From contig CAYQAE010000061.1 in assembly GCA_964415445.1 (NCBI GenBank), positions 1 to 11,273 of the forward strand: DNA of 11,273 nt. The letters run 5' to 3'. This DNA comes from CAYQAE01 sp964415445 [NCBI: uncultured archaeon]. GTDB taxonomy: Archaea; CAYQAE01. Below, in pieces: positions 7,346-11,273 of the stretch; within the stretch, counting starts at the first letter, position 1, and every line of letters starts with the position of its first letter. The notes below the pieces were generated by a model, which was given only the letters and a program-made list of their open reading frames with translations, made no database searches and was not told the origin of the DNA. The translations under genes and the position numbers were made by a program.

Positions 7346-7542
7346 TTAGCTTTTCAAACTAAAATAAAACCTAAATTTTTCTAAAATCCATATAGATAGT
7401 TTGTATACAAGATAAATAAGATTTAAAAATTCATATACGAAGGTTTGCAAATCAATGACAGATATGTTGCGTTTTAAGAAATAGCTTTTTTGGTCCTCCA
7501 TCATGGATTCCAAGAATGTAGTATCTTTATTATTTCATCCAT
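7346..7542 (-). pseudogene. Decayed N-terminal fragment, probably of an archaeal AAA ATPase
   Basis: ATG 7542 sits about 25 bases after a strong TATA box, as in a leaderless gene. It reads MDEIIKILHSWNP, then TGA (7503-7501) where TGG (Trp) would give WNPWW, then WRTKKAIS. The next frame continues LKRNISVIDLQTFVYEFLNL and stays open to TAA at 7346. From memory, an (I/L)L-x-x-W-N-x-W-W opening followed by basic LKR and a helix before the Walker A region is typical of archaeal P-loop ATPases of the ATPase_2/AAA_14 type. No Walker motif is present, so only the start survives. At least one nonsense change and one frameshift separate the pieces. The family call is tentative. The rest of the gap 7243-7640 holds only the promoters, repeats and hairpin listed separately. 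Confidence 0.45.
7401..7410. repeat. TTGTATACAA palindrome, second copy
   Basis: This perfect 10-bp palindrome matches the core of the larger palindrome at 6523-6538. The two copies bracket the PIN/AbrB module. Here it lies inside the decayed ATPase fragment. Confidence 0.4.
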
Positions 7543-7564
7543 GTTATTTATTAATATCTTAATT

Positions 7565-7573
7565 ATTTATATA
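7565..7573 (-). promoter_or_regulatory. TATA box of the decayed leaderless gene
   Basis: TATATAAAT on the - strand is centred about 27 bases before ATG 7542, so transcription would start essentially at the ATG. This is the standard geometry of archaeal leaderless genes and supports reading 7542 as a former true start. Confidence 0.5.
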
Positions 7574-7607
7574 TTTCTATCAATCCATACGAAAATGACA
7601 TTTTTTC

Positions 7608-7623
7608 GTCTGCTTGAGCAGAC
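7608..7623. terminator. Hairpin 3' of fetB
   Basis: GTCTGC, loop TTGA, then GCAGAC form a 6-bp GC-containing stem about 18 bases after the fetB stop on the - strand. Flanking AAAATG (7594-7599) and CATTTT (7625-7630) could extend it. The T-run needed for termination lies on the wrong side for fetB, so a role in mRNA 3'-end stability is as likely as termination. Confidence 0.35.
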
Positions 7624-7640
7624 ACATTTTAAAGTAAAAT

Positions 7641-8438
7641 TCACTTTTTCAAAAACATACTACTATTGATCTGGTCATATTCATTTATTGCTCTTTTAGA
7701 TGATAGCATCAAAATAATGTATGCAGTAATTGCTATTGCAGATAGAATTGCCATCATTATCGCTATCTGATACTTTATTGCAATTAGAGGATCGACTCCC
7801 GATAAAATTTGACCTGTCATCATACCAGGTAGATGCACTGCACCCATACCACTTATTGCTGATATTGTAGGCAAAAGTGCGCCTTTGTAAGACTCAGAAA
7901 AAGAATCTGATATTGCCTCATCTCGAGTTGCACCTAAGGATAGTTTGGTCTCAATTTGTTTTCTTTGTGATTTTACAGATGAATAAAATCTATCCAAAGC
8001 TAGGGCACATCCTTTCATTGAATTTCCTGTAATCATGCCAGCAAGTGGTATTATATATTGTGCATCAGCTAAATTTGTAGGCCTAACCACCAAAACCATC
8101 ATAAAAAGGAGTATTACACTGCTTCCTATAGAGATAGATAAAAAAACCATCTCCAAAATATTTGGAAATTTTATCTCTGTCTTTTTCAAAACTATACGAG
8201 TAGATAAAATGTATGTTATCAAAACAAGACACATGGTAAGATACCACAAATTAAGTTTTAAAATATACTTTAAGACAAATCCAGCTATAACAAGTTGGAC
8301 ACTCATTGCAAATACTGAGCTTGCAATATTTTTATTTACATCCACAGATCTTATAGTTGTAAATGTAATTACGACAGCCAAGAGAGAATATGCCAAAATC
8401 ATACCCAAAATATCAATATCTGCAATTGCCTCAGACAT
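7641..8438 (-). CDS. fetB: FetB-type ABC transporter permease (UPF0014)
   Basis: This 265-residue integral membrane protein is the permease of the FetAB export system, which in E. coli is linked to iron export and peroxide resistance. The motifs are diagnostic: PLAGMITGNSM (131-141), the cytoplasmic KLSLGATRDEA region (165-175) that contacts the ATPase, and GAVHLPGMMTGQILSG (199-214), followed by DPLIAIKYQI. About seven hydrophobic segments are visible (near 10-30, 40-60, 62-83, 97-118, 127-147, 186-212 and 222-247). The length is normal for the family. The ATG overlaps the end of fetA by 8 bases, with GGGAG upstream, so the two genes are one operon with coupled translation. The metal carried here is not proven by sequence. 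Confidence 0.9.
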   Translation of the reverse strand: MSEAIADIDILGMILAYSLLAVVITFTTIRSVDVNKNIASSVFAMSVQLVIAGFVLKYILKLNLWYLTMCLVLITYILSTRIVLKKTEIKFPNILEMVFLSISIGSSVILLFMMVLVVRPTNLADAQYIIPLAGMITGNSMKGCALALDRFYSSVKSQRKQIETKLSLGATRDEAISDSFSESYKGALLPTISAISGMGAVHLPGMMTGQILSGVDPLIAIKYQIAIMMAILSAIAITAYIILMLSSKRAINEYDQINSSMFLKK

Positions 8439-9135
8439 TGCATTCAGCTCCCAAGAATGTTTTTAGATTATCAAAAGAGACCTCTTTAGCTATTTTTGTA
8501 ATTTTTCCCTCACACAAAAATATAGATACATCTGAATTTTTGATTATATCATAAGAATGAGTTACAATAACTAAAGTTAGATCTGCTTTTAATTTAAGCA
8601 ATACTTCTATTAATTTGCCTTCTGTCCCAACATCTAAGGCAGAGGTCGGCTCATCTAAAAGAAGTAGATTAGGTTTAAGAAGTAGTGCACGAGCTAGGGC
8701 TGCCCTCTGTTTTTCTCCACCAGATAGAGTTTCAGCATCTTTATCTAAATATCTTTCAGTTAACTGACATCTAGCTAGTGCTTCTGAGATATCACGCTCA
8801 TCTATTTTTTTTTGACTATTTGCTCCAAATTTAAAAGGAAGAAATAAATTGTCTCGAACACTTCCATCAAATAGAAGTGGCTCTTGCTGAACATAGGCGA
8901 TCTCTGATCTCAATTTAGGTATTTCATATTCAAAGATATCTTGACCATCATAATTTATATTTCCAGATGTAGGAGATATTAGCAAGTTTAGATGTTTCAA
9001 AAGAGTAGTTTTTCCGCTTCCGCTTCTTCCAATTATGGTATATAGTTTATTTGTCTCAATCTCTAAATTGATATCTTCTAAGATCCTAGATTTACCTTGT
9101 AGATAGCTAACTTTTTGTAAATCAACTAATCCCAT
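8431..9135 (-). CDS. fetA: FetA-type ABC transporter ATP-binding protein
   Basis: This 234-residue cytoplasmic ATPase subunit is the partner of the FetB permease encoded directly downstream. All ABC motifs are intact: Walker A GRSGSGKT (36-43), Q-loop YVQQEP (81-86), signature LSGGEKQ (137-143), Walker B LLLLDEPTSALD (157-168) with catalytic Glu162, and switch His193 in VIVTHS. YVQQEPLLFDGSVRDNL is typical of the FetA (YbbL) branch. ATG 9135 is the only start that leaves the first beta-strand (LVDLQKVSYLQ) intact. The gene reads away from the divergent AbrB-PIN operon, with about 158 bases between the two starts. No metal-responsive operator could be identified with confidence. Confidence 0.9.
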   Translation of the reverse strand: MGLVDLQKVSYLQGKSRILEDINLEIETNKLYTIIGRSGSGKTTLLKHLNLLISPTSGNINYDGQDIFEYEIPKLRSEIAYVQQEPLLFDGSVRDNLFLPFKFGANSQKKIDERDISEALARCQLTERYLDKDAETLSGGEKQRAALARALLLKPNLLLLDEPTSALDVGTEGKLIEVLLKLKADLTLVIVTHSYDIIKNSDVSIFLCEGKITKIAKEVSFDNLKTFLGAECNV

Positions 9136-9180
9136 AATTTATTCCACACAAAAATATTATACAACAAAAAGTAATAATAT

Positions 9181-9189
9181 TAATTTATA
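9181..9189 (-). promoter_or_regulatory. TATA box for fetAB
   Basis: TATAAATTA on the - strand is centred about 50 bases before the fetA ATG, predicting a leader of roughly 24 bases. A second A/T box (9161-9153) would put the start at the ATG itself and is less likely. A TGGTAA-type box at 9203-9215 lies just upstream. Confidence 0.4.
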
Positions 9190-9202
9190 GGTTTAATCAA
9201 TA

Positions 9203-9296
9203 TTGGTAAAATATTAGTTTTTTTGTTTATTTTTTAATAAATATTACCAAAAAATATATAAATTATCACAACAAAATATAATATAGTGGTAATATG
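9203..9296 (+). promoter_or_regulatory. Promoter of the AbrB-PIN operon with three operator-like boxes
   Basis: TATATAAAT (9255-9263) is a strong TATA box whose predicted start (about 9285) lies nine bases before ATG 9294. Around it are three related boxes: TTGGTAAAATATT (9203-9215), the inverted AATATTACCAA (9240-9250) and TGGTAATATG (9287-9296, covering the start codon). Such spaced repeats fit autorepression by the AbrB antitoxin. A T-rich stretch (9217-9235) separates the first two boxes. The first box also lies close to the fetA promoter. Confidence 0.45.
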
Positions 9297-9527
9297 AATT
9301 ATGTACGATTGGACAAAACAGGGAAAATATATCTTCCAAAAAACATTAGAACAAAAATGGAAGGAGATTATATACCAATAGTACTTCCAGATAATGATAT
9401 CATCTTACATAAGATAAAAAAATCCAAAAATCCTCTTAAAATCTTTCAAAAACTCCCTAAAGTCGATGAAGATATAAAAACTGCAAAGAAAAAAATACTC
9501 AAGCAAGCATTAGAGGATGGTAAATAG
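9294..9527 (+). CDS. vapB: AbrB-type antitoxin
   Basis: This 77-residue protein begins with the AbrB/SpoVT swapped-hairpin DNA-binding domain: VRLDKTGKIYLPKNIRTKM followed by GDYIPIVLPDNDIILHKI (residues about 4-42). The lysine-rich helical tail (43-77) would wrap and block the PIN toxin. The toxin ATG follows the stop codon with no gap, so the two are one operon with coupled translation. The GGT just before the ATG is at best a weak ribosome site on a short leader. Unlike the antitoxin at 6996-7242, this frame is intact. Antitoxins of this kind usually repress their own promoter when bound to toxin. Confidence 0.85.
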   Translation: MNYVRLDKTGKIYLPKNIRTKMEGDYIPIVLPDNDIILHKIKKSKNPLKIFQKLPKVDEDIKTAKKKILKQALEDGK

Positions 9528-9911
9528 ATGTATGTTGAAACAGATTTTTTTTTGGCTCTAATTAAAAATAACGATAGATTAAAAGCTAATGCAGAGAAAT
9601 ATTACCATAAATTTAAAAATAAAATGTGGACATCTTTTTTGACAATGATTGAATTAATGCTTTGGGCATACTCACATAAAAAAGATCCTCTTCCATTTGT
9701 AGAAGGTGCTTTTGGACTCGTTAAATTAAAAAAAACTGAAATACCATTTGAAAAATTACTAGCTGCATGTTATCTTATAGAAAAATATAGTTGCACTACT
9801 TTTGATTCACTACATGCAACAATATGTGGAGAAGATGAAATATTAAGTTCTGATAGGAAATATGACAAAATGGGACTCAAAAGAATAAAATTAGAAAAAA
9901 ATCCAAAATAG
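9528..9911 (+). CDS. vapC: VapC-like PIN-domain ribonuclease toxin
   Basis: This 127-residue PIN protein has the expected acidic residues: Asp6 in VETDFFLALIK, Glu42 in TMIELML, Asp93 in TTFDSLHA and Asp109 in SSDRKYD. The FDSLHA motif is typical of VapC-group toxins, which cut RNA (in known cases tRNA or rRNA) with Mg2+ until neutralised by the antitoxin. Its ATG directly abuts the antitoxin stop (TAGATG). It differs in subfamily from the PIN toxin at 6595-6999. The gene ends 28 bases before a tRNA that points the other way. Confidence 0.87.
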   Translation: MYVETDFFLALIKNNDRLKANAEKYYHKFKNKMWTSFLTMIELMLWAYSHKKDPLPFVEGAFGLVKLKKTEIPFEKLLAACYLIEKYSCTTFDSLHATICGEDEILSSDRKYDKMGLKRIKLEKNPK

Positions 9912-9927
9912 ATATTTCATGTTATCT

Positions 9928-9935
9928 AAAAAGAA
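9928..9935 (-). terminator. Oligo-T terminator of tRNA-Asp
   Basis: On the - strand, five bases past the encoded CCA, the sequence reads TTCTTTTT, a short T-run of the kind that ends archaeal transcripts. Confidence 0.45.
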
Positions 9936-9939
9936 TTAA

Positions 9940-10060
9940 TGGCGCCCCGACCGGAATTTGGATCCGGGTCGTGGCCTGACTACCTCATAAAAAGTCGACA
10001 GGGCCACATGAATGACCTCTATGCATAAAGACATAGATTAGGCCGCTACACCATCGGGGC
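9940..10060 (-). tRNA. tRNA-Asp(GTC) with two introns and encoded CCA
   Basis: The acceptor stem GCCCCGA (10060-10054) pairs perfectly with TCGGGGC (9950-9944), followed by discriminator G and encoded CCA (9942-9940). The anticodon stem is TGGCC/GGCCA. An 18-nt intron (9995-9978) interrupts the loop after position 37. CTGT pairs with GTAG as a 4-bp central helix between 3-nt bulges (CGA and TCA), the canonical bulge-helix-bulge. The mature loop is CTGTCGA, anticodon GTC. A second insert of about 27 nt lies in the D arm (around 10037-10011): GGCCT/AGGTC pairs beside 3-nt AAT and ATT bulges, capped by a CTATG/CATAG hairpin. Removing it restores GTGT/ACAT as the D stem. G73 and the 4-nt variable loop fit Asp. 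The T arm is odd: an A53-U61 pair and C at position 55 replace nearly universal G53-C61 and U55. Confidence 0.85.
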
Positions 10061-10100
10061 ATGATATATTTTATTTTTTATTAAGAGAAAATACAAAATA

Positions 10101-11273
10101 TCAATCTTTAAAAAACTCTTGATAAATCTCATTTAGCTGATTTTCAAACTCTTTTACTTGATCTATTTTTGGAAGCATTTGAATTTTTTTAGACAAACTC
10201 TGAATTTCTCTCTCTAAATTTTTAAAGTCTCTATCTTTAAACAGATTCATAATCGTGCGATATTGCATTAAAAAATATCTATAAATTCTTTTTGTTCTTT
10301 TTGATTTATTCATCTCATTTAATAATTCATAATATTCTCCACTAAGCTCAACGTATTCTTTATCTGACAATTGATATAATTTTTCACTATTTTTAACTTT
10401 TGGTCTAAGATCTATATCTTCACTTGAAGTATATCCCCAAATTCTTCTATATAAAATAATCTCCTCTTTTGAATATACATAATATACCTGAAAACCGTTA
10501 GTCTCTCCATCTAAATCTCCATGATGGATTATAAATTTATCCTTTATGTTATCATTTAGATGAACATTTCCATATAATACTCCTTTTTTATCTATATTCC
10601 ATGTGACATTCTCTACATCATCTTGATAGATAAATTTATTCTTATTTTTTACAAAAACGTTAGTAAAAGGATTTAGAGAAACAAAAGACATTAAACAAGA
10701 TCCAGTTTTCTCTTCATTGAGTTTTACATCACTTATAGCTTCTGCATGTAATTTATCATCCAATTCATACATAATATAGAGTATATTTGAAAGTTTATTT
10801 CTCTTATTTGGTCTGTGTTTGTCAACTCGGATATTTCCGCCCTTTGTTGACCATATTCTACTTCCTGTGTGTAGATCATCTACAATATCAGATAGAAGTT
10901 TTGGTTTTATTATATCCTGCATTTTTTTGTAGGTAATTAATTTATTTCTCTTCTTTAGGATTCCATAGTCTGAGATTAAGTATTCTTTGTCTTCATCTGT
11001 CAAAATTCCTAAATAGACTACAATATCACTATAGCGCTTGGGTGTCTCAATCTTTACTCTTGCTAGATCTTTATATTCTTTTATCTGGCCTTTTGATTTT
11101 TTCATAATTTCTCTATCGCAGATCTCAACTGAAAGTGAATCTAGAAAAATTTTCTCAGCTAAAAGTCCTTCTGTAGATAGATTTGGACCGCTCGTTAGAA
11201 AAGGGACATTTATCTCTTCTGGTTCATACAAACTTGCCCCTATTGTTTTTATATTATATTTTTCATCATCAGA
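10101..11273 (-). CDS. Unrecognised protein, 5' end outside the window
   Basis: At least 390 residues are encoded, running to TGA at 10101. The frame is open to the right edge: before the TTG at 11231 it continues as SDDEKYNIKTIGAS with no stop and no loss of protein character, so the gene starts outside the window and TTG 11231 is not its start. I recognise no family. The visible stretches are a mixed alpha/beta region (YSDIVVYLGILTDEDKEYL), a basic segment (TKGGNIRVDKHRPNKRNK), a beta-rich middle (GVLYGNVHLNDNIKDKFII, then HHGDLDGETNGFQVYYVY), and a C-terminal 110 residues that look like a long coiled coil. There is no membrane segment. The tRNA lies 40 bases downstream on the same strand and could be cotranscribed. 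Confidence 0.75.
   Translation of the reverse strand, partial: SDDEKYNIKTIGASLYEPEEINVPFLTSGPNLSTEGLLAEKIFLDSLSVEICDREIMKKSKGQIKEYKDLARVKIETPKRYSDIVVYLGILTDEDKEYLISDYGILKKRNKLITYKKMQDIIKPKLLSDIVDDLHTGSRIWSTKGGNIRVDKHRPNKRNKLSNILYIMYELDDKLHAEAISDVKLNEEKTGSCLMSFVSLNPFTNVFVKNKNKFIYQDDVENVTWNIDKKGVLYGNVHLNDNIKDKFIIHHGDLDGETNGFQVYYVYSKEEIILYRRIWGYTSSEDIDLRPKVKNSEKLYQLSDKEYVELSGEYYELLNEMNKSKRTKRIYRYFLMQYRTIMNLFKDRDFKNLEREIQSLSKKIQMLPKIDQVKEFENQLNEIYQEFFKD

Noticed and set aside
8035-8466. 143-codon + strand ORF
   Set aside because: It is antisense to fetB, whose motifs are unambiguous.
1-11273. CRISPR array, insertion sequence or transposase
   Set aside because: No regularly spaced repeats, no transposase motifs and no terminal repeats around an ORF were seen.

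Overview
This AT-rich window most likely comes from an archaeon. The evidence is a tRNA-Asp gene interrupted by two small introns, one of them at the 37/38 position with an almost textbook bulge-helix-bulge fold. TATA-type promoters lie about 25 bases from starts, and two AbrB/PIN toxin-antitoxin modules are present. I cannot name the lineage. Candidates are AT-rich DPANN, Altiarchaeota, Asgard or methanogen-like archaea. No database was searched; family names rest on motifs I recognise.

Layout. Bases 1-4032 run on the + strand: the last 17 codons of an unknown gene, then a 1015-residue helical-solenoid protein, then an acidic KH-domain protein with no convincing start codon. A convergent terminator region follows. 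On the - strand (4104-6104) lies a 666-residue protein joining a transglutaminase-like Cys/His domain to a long TPR array.

Bases 6105-7640 look like a decay and regulation zone. They hold a small - strand unit (TATA box, ribosome site, 22-codon ORF, hairpins, oligo-T), a 42-bp imperfect palindrome, a PIN toxin whose AbrB antitoxin is split by a one-base frameshift, and the leaderless N-terminal relic of what may be an archaeal AAA ATPase.

Bases 7641-9135 (- strand) encode FetA and FetB, a two-component ABC system of the UPF0014 iron/metal export type. Divergent from it is an intact AbrB-PIN operon (9294-9911) with three TGGTAA-type boxes around its promoter. Next come the intron-bearing tRNA-Asp(GTC) on the - strand, and an unrecognised - strand gene whose reading frame runs off the right edge.

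The genes do not form one obvious pathway. The themes are protein-interaction scaffolds (solenoid, TPR), RNA-related functions (KH, PIN nucleases, an unusual tRNA) and a metal exporter placed between one decayed and one intact toxin-antitoxin module.
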